64,000 nucleotides of DNA from Apteryx mantelli (Eukaryota; Chordata; Aves; Apterygiformes; Apterygidae): NCBI RefSeq assembly GCF_036417845.1, contig NC_089978.1, positions 140,672,288-140,736,287 on the forward strand, read 5' to 3'. Under the pieces are notes generated by a model. That model was not told the origin of the DNA and did not search any database. It saw only the letters and a list, made by a program, of their open reading frames with translations. This document shows, piece after piece, positions 46,440-60,620 of the stretch (position 1 is the stretch's first letter; each line of letters starts with the position of its first letter). Position numbers and translations under genes: made by a program.

Positions 46440-46740
46440 TGGATAGTGAACTTCTGGATCTTGTTACCACAGAAGGTTGGGGAGGAAGAAAGCAATGACA
46501 GTTCAAAAAGGGATTAGTCAAATTCATGCTCAAGTCAATAAATAAATAGAAAGAGGGCTAGGCAGGGAGGTACCTATTAAGAGTCCTAATAGGGCAGTTC
46601 TGCAGGCTGGGGGAGTAGGAAGGAAAGGAACTGCAAAAAATGACCAGACTCATATGCTCCATCTAAACAGTATCTCCTCTTGCCACTCGCCATGCAGAGT
46701 GTTGGGCTAGATGGGCCACTGGGCGTATCGGTAGAGCATT
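46440..46740 (+). mobile_element. Old CR1-type LINE 3' fragment
   Basis: Two blocks match the well-known sauropsid LINE 3' region: TTACCACAGAAGGTTGGGGAGG with GTTCAAAAAGGGATTAG..AAATTCATG at about 46463-46530, and TTGGGCTAGATGGGCCACTGGG at about 46700-46722. Their order and spacing fit a diverged plus-strand copy. Confidence 0.55.
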
Positions 46741-49592
46741 TTTCCATTCTTCTCCATATTCTTTACCTTCCCAGCATCTAAAAAATCTCACTCCCTCTCT
46801 ATCCGCTTTGTATCACTTTTATCAGCTAATTATTCCAGGTGTTTAAGGATGAACAGAAATGGAATAGTTTGTCTAGATTAGAGCTTTTCTCCTCATTTCA
46901 TATTTGTCAGTCCAGCAGCAATGATGAGACCAAATCATGTCTTCAGCTTTTCTATTTCTCTGGTCTAATGCTCCCTTAATGTTCCACTAGTACAAGACAG
47001 GATATCTAAGACATGCAGCTTTTGGATATTCCCTGATCCAAATATTGGTGTACCGCTGAGAAAAGATCAAGTATATAAAGTATGATGAAGGGCCAAACTG
47101 ACTTAAGAGCTCTCAGCAAAATATAGCAATGCAATGCAAACAGCTTTGGATTTATAAAGAGAGACACAGTCTGTGGAAGAGGTTTATGTGAGGAAGGGAA
47201 ACAGTATTTCACATTGCAAGCATTCAAAATATCAGCAGTCACATCCACAGAAAGCAAATAACCGAAAAAAACACCCATGAAATAAACCTCAAAATTTGTA
47301 AGATTTAAAACTGAACAGACACAGGCTGGATTCTTTTCAATTGCCTTCTGATTGGAGTCAGCTGAACAACTTCATATCATATACAATTGGGCTATCAGGC
47401 TTGTTTGGCTGCAACCTAGATCTAGCTGAAGAGAAAAACCTGAAAACAGCTATCCTCACTATTCCCATGTGTGATCTGGAATTTTCCTTTGGTTGAAGCC
47501 TTCAAATCCCTGAAAATATTTTGTTCTGAGGCAAAATAGTACATCAGATATGCCCAAACTTCCTGTTGGGCAGGCTGCCAGTTAGCAGAGTCCAAAGCTA
47601 GGCAAACTTCCACCAGAAACCTGTCTGGTCTCCTTCTCCAGTTCTGCTGAAACCAACACATTCCCAGACTACTTTCTAATTTTAACATACTAGTATTTTC
47701 AACAGAAAAATTGTTCCTTTGCCAAAATTTCCGACCAACTCTAATTTGTGCATGATCGCATACATCCAAGTGCAAGACCTTTCAACAGAACATCAAGCCT
47801 CAGGAGACTAGAAATAGATCTATGAGAGAACAGCGGGACATCGAAACTTGCCTACAAGGCGCATGAGCAACCTCTTCTTCCCTTAGTTTCACCAGCTCCC
47901 TTAGTCAGCAACTCCTCTGGATACCAAAAGTACTTAAGCGACAGGAATGAGGTTTTATTCAGACTAGCAGGAATGTTTTATAGAAGCATAAGGCTATTGA
48001 ACATAAGACAGTACAATCCCATTTAGAACAAAGTGAAGTCCTTCAGGCACCCAGGAATATACCTTCCTTAATAGGCCTCCCCCAAAATAACCACTTAAAA
48101 GAAAAAGCAACTTACCCCTCTGGATCCCCTCAGAGAACTTTTGGTTGGCAAAACTCATTTATTCTCCATAAAAGCAGATTGTCTTGAAGTTATCAGTTTT
48201 CACTGGACAACTTAGTTGTCTGTCATCAAGAAAAAAGCCTAAGCTCGGATGGCTGTAATTGCACATAGATTTACTCGGACATATTACCTTCAGTCTGTTT
48301 TCTTTGCCTTGTAATTTAACTCCAGATGAAGCAAGTGGATTTATTCTGTTCCAGTGTGTTAGTAGAATAGAACATTTTGCCTTCACATCTTGCTAGAGCA
48401 AACAATAGATAGGACAAAAGTATTATCTAAAAGTTTCAAAAAAAAAATTTTTGTTATAATTTTAACTGGAGACAAAACTGAGCCATTCACAGTTATCTAA
48501 CTAAAGGGCTTTTTTATAACAAAGTAAGTCACAGCAGCTCAGTTTTGAGAAAGAAGGAGAGCAGGACAAAGACATGTCTGGTTGTGTTAATAACATCAGT
48601 GACCCCTGATCAAAGCATCTAAATGCTACTAAGAATTCCTATAATATTTTGTGTTGATTTTCTTTCACTGTAGGGCTCGCATTTTTCTATGAATGTTTTC
48701 CCTCTCTTAAAACACACCTTTTTAGGGTTGATTAAGTTTGGCAAGCACAAAAGGCCACAAAGCAATTATTGAGTTCTGGGTTGCCAAGGAGCCTATCTGT
48801 CTTCCAGTTTATAAGTTTGTTCCCTCCTCCCACATCCCTTTTTTGTTGTTCAGGAGATAACATTCCAACAAGTGTCTCATATATCGGTGCTGCAAGTACA
48901 CTTATCTGCAGTACATAAACATAAAAAACGTGCAAATAGTCTTTGCTAGGAATGGTATCATTTGATGCAAAACTCAAAAGAAGAAAGGGTAAGACTTTTC
49001 CTTTAAGAGCTTTCATTAGGCTTGTCTTCTGTGGAAAATGAGATAGTTATAACATGACCTTGACAGAATTCACCTTTGAATAAAGTACTTGACATGAATT
49101 TGCTCTTAGTGTTGTAGTTAACTTACTTGTTCCAAGTGTTTGAGGGCTCCAGTAGAGCATACTCAAAGCCAATTAATCTGTTAAACAGAATTTGTCCCTG
49201 GCTACCGTAACAACAAAAGCATGTTTACAATTGCACTACCTACTCTCCAAACTGAAGCAATGCTTAAGGAGATCGGGACCCAGGGAAGCACTTACTCTTA
49301 ACCTTTAATCCTGATTGACCAACCATCTAATGCAGTAGCACTGCTAATTTAAATTTGTTAGCACATGAAACAGATTTAAGGATGATGCTTAAAATATATT
49401 AAAAAAAAAAACAGTTTTCTTTTGTTGTATGCATAAGACTTAAGGAATTTTGGAGAAATCATGAAACAGCAAGACCTCCCGTGGGAAAGCATGGCACCTC
49501 CATCTTCTGTGTTGTGTGATCTCTGTTGAGTGAAATTCCAAAATCATATATGAAATAAACAAGAAATTTTTAGAAAATCCTCTTTCCTCTGT

Positions 49593-49628
49593 TTTGTTGT
49601 TGTTGTTGTTTTTTAGAGAGAGAGAGGA
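49593..49628. repeat. GTT and AG simple repeats
   Basis: TTTTGTTGTTGTTGTTG followed by T6 and AGAGAGAGAGAG. Confidence 0.8.
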
Positions 49629-52600
49629 AAGGTCTACAAACAGGTAATCGGGGGTAAGTTTCTGGTATCTTTTTTCAGAAAAGTAAAAATTGCAAGGAAA
49701 AGAAAGCCAGGTATTTTGAGAGGAAATACTTATCTCCTCTAGATTGAGCAGCTATATGGCAGACAAGGAAAATAGTATTTGCTGAATAGTATTTCTTTCA
49801 GGATAGGAGAGAGCAAACCAACTCTACAAGCTGGTAAGTCCTCCTTATTACTCTGTAGGAACTGAATGGCTGCCGGCAAGTGAAAAGAGTTAACAGTTCT
49901 TTGTTGGTGTAAATAACTACTTGCGAGAAAGTAAACAATCCCAACCAGCTTTCACCCCCTTTCCACACAGAGAACTATCCATTGCAAAACAGACTACGGT
50001 TAGCAGGGATCAAGAGAAAGCCAGACAGGCAGCTGGTGGAGAGATGGAGATTACCACACTACAAGCTTTAAGTACTTTCACCCCAAGCCAACAATATTAA
50101 ACTCACACTCATCCACTTACCCTCTTATAAGTAATCCAGAAATCTAATCAGAAATATTTAGGGAGAGCTGGGACCTGCTAGTCACTTGTTGACAAGTCAA
50201 TGCTGGTAGAATTTGCCACTGTATTTCAGGAAACAGCTTGTTTCTCAAACCAAAACATGAAGTGAGACTTGGAGACAAACCACTGGTGGTTAGTGGTGAG
50301 CCTTGCATGGGAGAGCCTTTCACATGGTTACCATATATTCAACTATTTTCCTGCTCTTTATAGGGAATTTGGCACTAACTCAAGTTTGTTTGCTTTTTTG
50401 TCCAGTATATTTAAAAAAGTCATTGGTTAGAGCTAAGTTTAGCAGCACAGAGGCTGTAGGAGCAAGCCACCAGGGATTTTCCTGATTGTCTGAGCCAATA
50501 AAACAAAAGCTTTTTGGATTCTGCAGATCAGCTGGCAATTATCAAAGCATTTCTTATTTAATGTCAGCCTTCTCAAAATGAACCTGCATTCTGATGCATG
50601 CCTCAGCAAAAGTGATAGCAACCTTAACAAAATATGAACGCAGTGTGTGCTGGCTTCTGGTATGAAGAGGTCAGAGAGAGAAGGAAAAACTGTTCTACTC
50701 TATTAGAGGAAAAGGTGCAACAGGGTGATTTGTTACTCTGGGCATGGATTTACTTGGGGGCAGGGAGGACTTGGCCTTTGCTTTTGTTACCTGTCTCCAG
50801 CATGTCTGTCCCAACACAAGTACTGCTTTCTCAACTCCACGACTTCTTTCCAACTCCCCTGATAAGCTGTGGTGTGCTCTGGGAGTATACACAGCTCCAT
50901 CACTCTGCCAGGGGCATCGCCAGCTTTGATCTGCACAGACCAGGGAGAAAGCTTGCACATGTTCTTGTGTGCTCCCTCAGCCTTCACTGTTGCTCTGTTC
51001 TGCTAGCTTTACCTGCAAACTATGCAAACTCAGCTGAGCTCTGGCTCCTCTGAATAATTATATAGGATAGCACAGGGAATATATAGTACAATAGATGTGC
51101 TAGTCGCAGGGTGGTGGGGAAGGTACAGAGGAGGATGCAGTGGCAGGCAGATAGCAGCAGGAGCAGTGGAGGGAGATAGGAAGCATACAGAGAAACTGTA
51201 GAGAAGAAATGCTGCTTTGCTTAATATTTTAGAAATTACAAGATTTCACAGCTATCAGACTGCAGGATTTCTGAGCTTCTCCCTGAGGATATGTCTTTGT
51301 TTTTCAGTTGCTCCAAGACATGGTGGCATGCATGCACATGCACTCACTTTAAACTATCTTGATTCAAAACTGCCACCACTGTGGTAAGAGCAGGCTAGAA
51401 AGCATGCCTAGCATTCACAGACAGCTAACCTGTGCTGAAATACTTTGCCATCAGCAAGTCTCAGGAGAACCAGTTCAAAGCTAGGTTGGGTATACCTATT
51501 TCAGCTGCAGTGACAATTGTGTAGACATACCCTGAGGTGAATTTGAGAAATAATCACACAAGTTGTCAGGCCCCTGAGTACACCAAAAGGCTGGCCAGGG
51601 CAACTACAGCTTGTTGATGCAATCAGAACCCTGAGAGCAACTGTATTCCTATCAAGATGTATCCCTGCACCTTGCAAAAATCTGCTTTTGGAGGGGTACT
51701 TTTAAAAAGCCCTGGTTTTGGCTAGAGCATGCGTGTTGTCCATCAGTTCCTAGGCATGTTCATCTGGTCCTTTGTCCTGCCAATTGATGGGGTAGTGTAG
51801 CTCCCCACAAATTAGTTTAGAGACTAGAATTTGCTTCACATGTTATTCTGGCTGCCCTTGTACTATGATTGCAGGTGGGGGGTGGATTGGTGGTTGAAAG
51901 GTGGGTGATGAGGCTTTAACAAGAAGATCTAAAATACTTGGTTGATCTTCATGGATCATGGGTGAGCCAGGCTGGTCAGAGCAATTAGAGTCTGTTGGTG
52001 CTCTCAAGGCACTGACAGATGCCTCATTGTTTCAGGTTCTCTATAGAATCCGATGGACAGTGGCTAGATATAGTGTACAATTTTTAAGGTTATTCTTTTG
52101 AAGTGTGAGGTTGTGGAGCAGAGCTGAAGTCAGGAGCAAATTCCACTATCATGGAATCAACATCTTTTACAGCTTCTGAAATAATCATTGCAACATACAG
52201 GCAAAAAGCATTTAAAAATATTATATATTTTTAAACATATCAAGAAGCCAACAGGCAGCCTTCACTTTCCTCTTTTATGGTATGCAAAGGTAAACAGCAT
52301 TGAATTTGAGTACGAGCTCTCATAAACATGAAAACTGACCTTTGTATACAGAAAGCAATAAGCACCATCTGCTTCCCAAGATGTCCTTGTGTTTGTTGGT
52401 AAGAAGCTTAAATTTATTTTGATATATTTGAGTGTGTTTGTGTTCATCGTCCAAATTGTTTACAACTGATAATGCTTTGAATAGTTCTTTTGGGGGATTC
52501 TTACCTTTATCATATCTTGAGATTGAAGATAAAAATCATTATCAGTTTTATGTCTTTCTTAATTTGCTAGTTCCTAGAGTCAATATTATATTAACAGGAC

Positions 52601-53649
52601 AGCTATTTTAATTTAATCTACAGCTTGGTGTACTTCAGTCAGAGATTTGTTTTCCTGTGACCATTTTATGCATTCGTTTCCCCCTGTAATCCTTCATCAT
52701 AGCCCTTTGCCATAGTTTCTGTGCAGTCAGGGGGAAGCGGCAGCAGGATTAATCTCCTTCACACAAAGGAAAAAGTAGCACTCCTGCCCTTTGACCTAAT
52801 GCATATTACATGCTTACTGTGCTGTAAAAAGCATCAAATAATTCAGAATGAAAATTCATATTGATAGGAACCTTTTTATTGTATACAAGCAGACTGTCTT
52901 CAACAAGTTACAAAGACACATAAAAATGACCTGTCTCTTCTTTTTGCCTTTACTCATCTCAATGAACTGAGTTCTGAACAGTGCCCAGTTGCTTTTATCG
53001 ATCAGATTTCCACTCTTGATTTCTCAATCATCTTAAAGTCTGGCTTGATTTATAACATATTTGTCTGGCTAATGTCTCCCACTCCACAAAATATTCTCAT
53101 TTTGAATGAATAATCACATGTCAACAGACATTCAGTACTGGCAAAATTGGATCAGATGGTGGAATTTGAGCTTGCTCTTACTAATACATCAGGAAGCAAA
53201 ATGATCTTTAGCAGCATGGGTGATCTGGTGGTAATACTTCCTCTAATTCAGCTCAAGAGGTAGATCTGCTGCAGTTGCTCAGTTGGGTTTTGCATATGTG
53301 GGAAAACCCAGTAGGCAGTGGGCTCCTGCAGTGGGCTACAACCTGTTTTAGAAATGACTTAATCTGATGATATTTAAAGATGCAGTATTTTTCTATAGGC
53401 TTCCATAAGATTGCTAAACAATTTTGTTAGCCTTTTTATTTGGTGGGGTTTCTTTTATTCATTCTGAGTGTGAATGGTGACTTTTATTTTTTTTAGGTAG
53501 AAAGGGTTAAATATACTCTTCAGATTTTTTTTAATACTAAAAACTTGTGTAACAACACAGTTGGTATAGTCAAGAATTAAAGCAACTGTGGTAGGGCAGG
53601 GACAGCGTCATGGCGGGGCTCTAGCCCGGCACTGTTGCAGTGTCATGGA

Positions 53650-53773
53650 GCAGGGACTGATGGCCCTGGGCTGGGCTGAAATGGGGGCCTGGGACCGGGG
53701 AGGGGGGAGGCCCCAAGGGACTGGTCAGGGCCAGTGAGGCTATTAGTGCCCTCAGGGCCCCAACAGTTGCCTG
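53650..53773 (+). repeat. Unnamed dispersed GC-rich repeat, copy 1
   Basis: Shares with 60483-60620 an ordered series of blocks: GCAGG-ACTGA-GGCC-TGGGCTG-CTGAAATGG, then GGGGAG, GGAGGCCCC, CTGGTCAGGGCCA, and CAGGGCCC..AGTTG. Estimated similarity by eye is about three quarters, in the same orientation. Translation on the minus strand also shows related peptides (TGPDQ...PSPGPSVPAP). I do not recognise the family. Confidence 0.6.
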
Positions 53774-56700
53774 GGTAATTATTAGCAGGTTTAATGTCTA
53801 TTAACTCCTTTCCCCCTCCCCATCCCCCACATAAATGACCTATCTGGAAAAAAATATATACATTCCCCATCATATTAAAGGCAAAGATCAATGAGATTGT
53901 TTTAGAGCTTTAGAGCTGAGGACACTTGATGGGTATATATTTCAGTCAAGTTGGGCTTGGTAAGAAGAGAACTTTATTTTTCTAAAACAAAGCTTTCTCC
54001 TGAGGAAAACTATTTGTTGCCAGAGCTGTTTGCTGCTGAGCTGTGCACACAGACTGATGTCTGCTCTCCCCTCCTGTGGCACGTGCATCTCTAATTCCAT
54101 ACAGATTATTGTATAGTCTTCCTTTTAAAACCTATTGCCTCTGTGCTAGTGCTTTGCTGTGACTAGATTACTGGAACAACATCCTTATTACTAATTCACT
54201 GCAAGTGGGTGACCTTGAACTTAGCCTCTTTTTTTTTTCCACTATCCTTGCTATTGGTAGTTGTAGGAAACTTGATTTCCTTATGACAGCTACTGAATTT
54301 CCTTAACATCTTGTATTGCATACCTTGCTGCTCATTCGTTTCCTCTAATTTAATAGCTCAGCTATTGCAGTTCCTTCCATGACTTGCCTTACCACTTCTG
54401 TTTGTGATGACTGTCACTCGTTAGTCTGCAGTTACCTTTGACTGTGTCCCCACTGCAGCTTGGAGTCTGTTCCCACCTCAGATGACCTGCCCTCATGCTC
54501 ATGGTACCATTGCTTTTGCCACTGCCTAGGATGATTTTTTATTGCTTGGACAAAGACACCACTCATCTTCCTATCGTGACATTAGGTGCTCAGCTCTCTT
54601 TGTGCTTTCTGGCATTCAGACTGAACATTGGGCTTTCTGACATTCCCTTAACTGTTTCTACACTAGGCTTTTTATTCTTCCAAGCTGTAATAAACAGGCT
54701 GTAATAATTTCTCATTTTTGGAATCAACATCAAGAGTCTCAAGCCCATCCATCCCTATTTTAAGCTGTCCTCGGTAACACATTATAATGGTCCAACACTG
54801 CTTAGTGCTGATACCATCCTTGTCTGTTTCTCTGATTGTCAGTCTCATGATTGTCTTCACCAATAGTTTTAATTTTCAACTGCTTTGTAGGTATCAGGTT
54901 AAATGTCTGAATTTTGCTGCAGAGCACTGTTGCTGTATATCATGTCAGTTATACCATACCCCTGAACATATATTCTGGATTTGTAGGTTTAAATCCTTGT
55001 CTGATTGTTTTCCAGAAAGTCCACCTTCTGGAAAGAGGAATGGTAGTCTTTCATTAAAAATTTAGAGGTTTGTTTCCACCCTCTTCCTCAAATTGATTTC
55101 AGGTGTCATGAGATTACAGAATGTCCTTCAGTTTGCTGTTACAGTCTCTATGTATATTCATAGTATTATGTATACTCAGCTGAATCCTAGACACCCAGTC
55201 TGCCATGTCCTGCCCAAGGTGAGAAGTGATTAGCCACTTGATAATGTCAACTCTTAAATCTGCTGAGATTATAATCTTTGCTGGGGTTCGCCACATTCTC
55301 GGTCATGGAATACAGGGTTGCTCTTCTTCTTGAGGTACTGGGGCTGTGGCTGTTTTTCCCCACCTATTGCATTGTTCATCAATGGGGTACTCTTTCTACC
55401 TTTATGTATTTTCCACTGTGCAAGTTCTGCACCGTGATGCAAGAGGGTTGAGTTTGGTCTGTCCATGGACTCCTGTCTCTGTTCAAGAAACTGTACTCCT
55501 CTTGTGCTAGTAGCTGTCTTTGTTTTGACCCTTACATGTAATGATCCTTTGCCTTTGCACTTGGAAGTCATTTCTTTAGAATTAGATTGGCTTCTCTGAA
55601 CAATAACTCATGTGAGCTGAAACTACATTCCCATACCCATTCATACTTTCAATTAGTCTCCAAAGATAGAGATGGATACCTGAATTTTTCGGCTTTGTAA
55701 TGTAAGCATTTATTCCTTTTCCCACTTATTTTGGGACTCCAAACTCAACAAAACCCATTGGCAGTATTATTTAATATTTGTCTCCTCCTCGGTGAGATGA
55801 TGTTATGTTGAAAAAAGCATTTGCAATACTTTTTTTCTCTGTTTGACTAGTCCTGTGTGTAGCTCTGTGCTTGGTTCCATACTTCTGTATATTTTCTGTT
55901 TGGAAATTCAGCATTCTGAGTAGGGTCAGCACTTCCACACTGCCTTTTTGCTCAATTTGCATGTGCTGTCCTGTTAGGCACCTGGCACAGAAAGCAATGC
56001 AGTAGATAGTCTGCGGCCATGGTGCTTCCTGTAGGGCATTGCTGGCTGGAGTTGTGGGAAGACTCCAGACTTCTAAAACTCTAAACTGTTTCTTTATTAA
56101 ATCTATTTATGAAGATGTTTCAGCTACACCTACCTTCTAGCCACATGTGCACAGACTGCATTTCTGGGGTCTCCTCCTGCTTTTGCCTATATTGAAGTCT
56201 GGTGAGGATCTCCACTTAAGGTTCAAGATGTGACATTTTAAGAACAGCTAATATTTAGTAATGGCTAATATTTACGCTATCTTGCTGCTACTTCAGTGGC
56301 TGAAGTTCTTAATATTGTAGTATACAAAGAGAAAACCTTTTTGCTTGAAATTACCGGGAGGTTTGGGATTAGGAAAAGGAGCTTATTGAAACTGGAATAT
56401 ATCCAGATGCTCTAAAGCTCCTCTTGCAAAAAACATGTGTTCATCTTTTATGACCAAAAGTGATCAGCGATGATTCTACATTTCAAAAAATACATTTTAT
56501 ATGAGGACATGGTACTTCAGCAATAAAATGTGCAGTCTATCCAGTGCTAGAAAAATTACATCTTTATTATTCAGTGGGGAGGAGTGACACTCACTGGCCA
56601 GAATATATAGTGCCATAAACTAAGTGAATTTAAGGTGTTCTTTGAATGCTTTTAATATGTATTTTGGAAACGGAGAGAGAGAGATACACTCAGCAGCTTT

Positions 56701-56849
56701 AGTCTCTTAGTAAATAAATGGCACCAATTATCTCCCCTTGTACATTCTCATGCAAATACATCTTTGCACCTTGGATCACCTTTTTCTTGATTTGGCTTCT
56801 TTTCAAGGTTTCCGAATCTGGTTGCTTTTCTTGAGGCCTCGCAGGAATC
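53774..56849. other. Gene-free stretch
   Basis: About 3 kb of ordinary host sequence; no gene, RNA gene or clear mobile element seen. Confidence 0.55.
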
Positions 56850-56942
56850 ACGGAATCACAGAATGGTTGAGGTTGGAAGGTACCTTTAGAGATCATCTAG
56901 TCCAACCCCTTGCTTAAGCAGGGTCACCTAGAAGGTGTTGCT
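56850..56942 (-). mobile_element. CR1 LINE 3' end, 5'-truncated, minus orientation
   Basis: Plus strand reads AATCACGGAATCACAGAATGG then TTGAGGTTGGAAGG and GATCATCTAGTCCAACCCC, the reverse complement of the CR1 3' terminus. It includes the terminal octamer repeat (ATTCTGTG/ATTCCGTG). Only about 95 bp remain, a typical 5'-truncated insertion. Confidence 0.9.
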
Positions 56943-59900
56943 GAAATGTAGTGATAATATTTGCAGGCTATATTAGAATATCCAGGTCTTCTCTTTGTCT
57001 GTCTTAAATTAAAGTGGAACAGGAGGAAGAGTATAAAGTACTCTGTCATCGTCGTCCTCAATATCTTGATAGACCATATTTAGACTAATGTGAACAGAAC
57101 ATGTATTGTGCTGTTGTTGAAAATACCATAGTCCTATTTCCTTTCATTGTATTTATATCTGATCTATAACAGTAGGTCTGTAAAATCAAAGTGTATGAGC
57201 AAATCTTGACTGAGTCGATTTGCTTCAGGAGTTCTCTTATCATCTTCAAAAAGATGTGCGTTAAATATGAAGCAATAAAAAAATCTTCTGCTCCTGTTTA
57301 TCTGTAGCTAATTAATTTGCATCTTCCTGAGGCTGACCTGTCATTATTATTGAAAAGAAACTGAAGTTCTCTCACCTGTTTTGGATTTTTGGCTTCATAA
57401 GTGGCCTAACATGAGGCAAGTAATTTTAGCCTGATTCTAGACAGCTTAGTACCACTAAGTACCACTGCAAAGTTATGTACTATTGGATTGCTGATAAGCA
57501 TTAAAAAACATCTCTAAATCCTCTCACAATATTTCTGATCTGCAGTTAAACATGTCACTATCTCTTAGCCATAGCCAGTTTTAAAACAACCACGTGGGGT
57601 ACTGAAAATAACATAACCACCACAACACAGAGTTCACAGCGAGCAAAGGCCTTACCAGAATCCTTGTTACCAGTACCTGACGTAAGTAGATTAAAGCCAG
57701 CTCTTGTGAAGCAGCAGCAGTTGGACCTTTTGACTGATATATGCCTTGCATAGCATAGACTTTCCAGTACAGTTACAGGAGGAAAAGGCAAATTTTTTTT
57801 TTTCAGCCTGTGGAAAAGGGGATTAAGAGGTTATGCTTATGCTTTGCTAGCAACGTATCCTTTCTCCTCTGTTCTAGCCTTCTGATGAAAGTTGTCCTCT
57901 CTGCCTTGCTAAACCATCTCTGCTATTTCACTTGAAAATAGCTGGTCTATACTGTCAGCCTGTAAGGGGTGCACCTTCTTTGGAGTAAGTGGAGGTAAAA
58001 ACAGGAAGTGCTTATTTGAGCGATGCCTGCTTAAAACCTGTAGAAAGTACAATGATAATGAACGATAGCAGCTGAAATATGATTTCTGTATTTGTGTATA
58101 TCTTAATATAATGAATCTGGTTTGTATTTTATTACAGTACATGACATGTGGAATCTCTGTATTTATATAGCATCCATACTAACAGCTTAAAAAGTCAAAG
58201 AAAATTCATGTGAATTTCCTCTGACTTTTTGTTTATTACTAATGTGGGCAGTAGAAGAAAACAAAGGGATTTTAAAATGTAACTGAAATGGCAGGGATCT
58301 GGGAGAAATGAATGGGGCTGTACTCAGAAGCAGCTTTACATACATGCATTTTGCCTAGAAATAAGACCTCTAGCAATGGTAGGAGTGGAACAGCAGTCTC
58401 ATAAGAAAGATGAGAACAAACTAAGTAGTTCCAGGAAGTGCTTGTTAAATGTATGCTTGAGTTGTTTGATGTGGTTATCTGCTATTTCAGAGGACTGAAG
58501 CTAAGACCAGCCAAGTTCCTATGTTCCCATGGCTGTTAACAGGAAAACAGTCTGTGCTTCAACAGACCCAAGTTCTACATGCCTCTGACACTGTTCTGAT
58601 GTATGGACAAGTCTGTTCACCCCTTTGTGGCTTTCTCCATTCACCCATCATTGGAATTGCTAATTACCTTATTTTTATGTATACATTTTCTTTACATGGA
58701 AAGCAGTCCTACTACTGTTTTAAGGAAAGGCTAAAGCTTTGCATATGCCCATGCCTAGACTCTTCTAGTGTTGGTTGCTGGGAATACGCTTGAGCTATAA
58801 GCTCCTTATCAGCTTGTTCTTTCCCATTTCACAAGTGCTGGCTTGTGTTCCTGTGTCTCTAAGTTTGTTCTCAATGCTTTGTTCTGTTCAGTTTTCTTTT
58901 TTGGAATATCACTTTCCAGTCATTGTGCCTGTGGGAAAAAAGTTTAACTTTTGCCCCCTCTGCTGGCTGGCTCATCAGGACCTGGACACAGTCCCATGCC
59001 AAAAGTGCCGCTAACATATCTTGGCCAGGGCATTGCTATCTGGGTCCCTTTTTCCTTCTCCCCTTATTCTTCTAAAGACATATCAGTCCCAGCTATTTGC
59101 CAGCAATGAAGAACTAGAAATCATTAAAATGCCCACCACAAACACATTTTTCTTCATTAATGCCATCAAAATTGGTGAAACTGCTTCCGGCACATAAGAG
59201 ACTGGGAGAAATCAGACTTTAATTTTCAGTAAATATGATGAACATAGCCCCTTCTCTCCTCTACTCCTGACAGCACAGGTTTGGCTTGGTCTTTTGCACT
59301 GTGCTGCTGAATCTCAGGCCTTTACTAGCTGACTGTCAGCTAACAAGATTGCCAATACAGGCCATACTCAGGAGCAGCAATCAACAGAACCAAATGCCAG
59401 TTAGGCAGCAGGAGAAGTTTACCGAAAGCACCCAAGAGACTGTAGCTATTTAAGGGGTTAGGGTAGGAACTTCAAGCTGCTTCTTGCACTTGGGTGTCTT
59501 GGTCTCCTTGGGGCGGATTTCAAGAAGAATACCACGCTGCTTTGAAATCTCTTTGGAAATCAATGCACTAGCATTTTTTTTTATTAATTGTACCAATAGA
59601 TCAAGGTGTCAGACCCTAGGGATAGAAGTGCCAGCCCTAAACTGTATGCCTAGGTAAGAATAATTTTCACAGCCTGCAACCTCCTTAAAACTAGATGCCT
59701 AAAATCTTGTTTCTGTGTTGGGCCCAGTCTTTCTGCTTGCTCCTACCACTCCTACTTAGTCACTAGAGCACCTGCTTCTGCTCAACAGCTTCTGAGCATA
59801 GGGACATTCACACCCATGTCTTCCACCTTGGGGCAACACCCTAACAATCTGGCTAAGAGCTAGGTGTCACAGACAAAACAGCTTCAAGTCAGGAAATTTT

Positions 59901-60482
59901 ACTTAATTTTTTGCCAAACCACCCAAACTTTTGGTCAATAATTTGGATATTGAAAAAAGAGAACACCTCAAACAATTGCACAAACACTTCTGTAAACGCC
60001 TATCCTCCTTAATCCCTAGTCTCAGCTTTCTGTATTTTCACCACAGGTTACACCGAGTTCATCAAAATTCTTCCATCAAGATGACAGGCATTGCGGGAGG
60101 TGGTATGTGTGATGGTTTCTTTTTGTCACTCCGAAAGTAAGAGTTTCTTTCTGATGTTCTTTTGTTAGTGTAGCTGCTCTAGAATGGATTTCTCAGGGAG
60201 CAGAAAGATCAGGGCTACTCCATGAGAGGGAGTGAAGGAGCAGTAGGGAGGAAGCCGACGCAGGAAGGGACAGTCCCCATATCAGCAGGCCACAGCACCA
60301 GGGCAGCAAGGATGGTGGGCAGAGCAGGCTGCTGATAACAGGGTCCGCTGAGAACTGAAGACAAGGCAAGGTGAGGAGGCAGGGCCAGGCACAGGACTGA
60401 AGACGAAGTGCCCCTGACATAAATCAGGCTCCATGCGGGAAAGAGGAGCAGAGGCAGGGCTGGGCAGAGGTATGTAGCTGGG
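56943..60482. other. Gene-free stretch
   Basis: Host sequence without recognisable genes. A few frames of 60-90 codons have no similarity that I can name. Confidence 0.55.
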
Positions 60483-60620
60483 GCAGGCACTGAAGGCCTG
60501 GGGCTGAACTGAAATGGAGCTGCTGGGGCATTGGGCAGGGGAGTTGGTGGAGGCCCCAGGTGGGGCTGGTCAGGGCCATTAGGGCCTGTGAAGTACCCTC
60601 CAGGCCCTGAGAGTTGTGCC
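60483..60620 (+). repeat. Unnamed dispersed GC-rich repeat, copy 2
   Basis: Counterpart of 53650-53773. Blocks in the same order: GCAGGCACTGAAGGCCTGGGG, CTGAAATGG, GGGGAG, GGTGGAGGCCCC, GGCTGGTCAGGGCCA, CAGGCCCTGAGAGTTG. It sits at the left edge of a longer GC-rich, G-skewed region. Confidence 0.6.

Larger units (their letters stand above)
31809..53649. other. Gene-free stretch
   Basis: About 21.8 kb without a recognisable gene. It contains possible old CR1/L3-like remnants (listed separately) and simple repeats: CA-rich 42050-42090, AT alternating 40406-40435, and GTT repeats followed by AG repeats at about 49593-49628. A 19-bp direct repeat (ATAATGCCTGTGGGGATA-like) is at about 40750-40788. 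The longest frame (50634-51053, 139 codons) has no recognisable domain. Confidence 0.55.
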
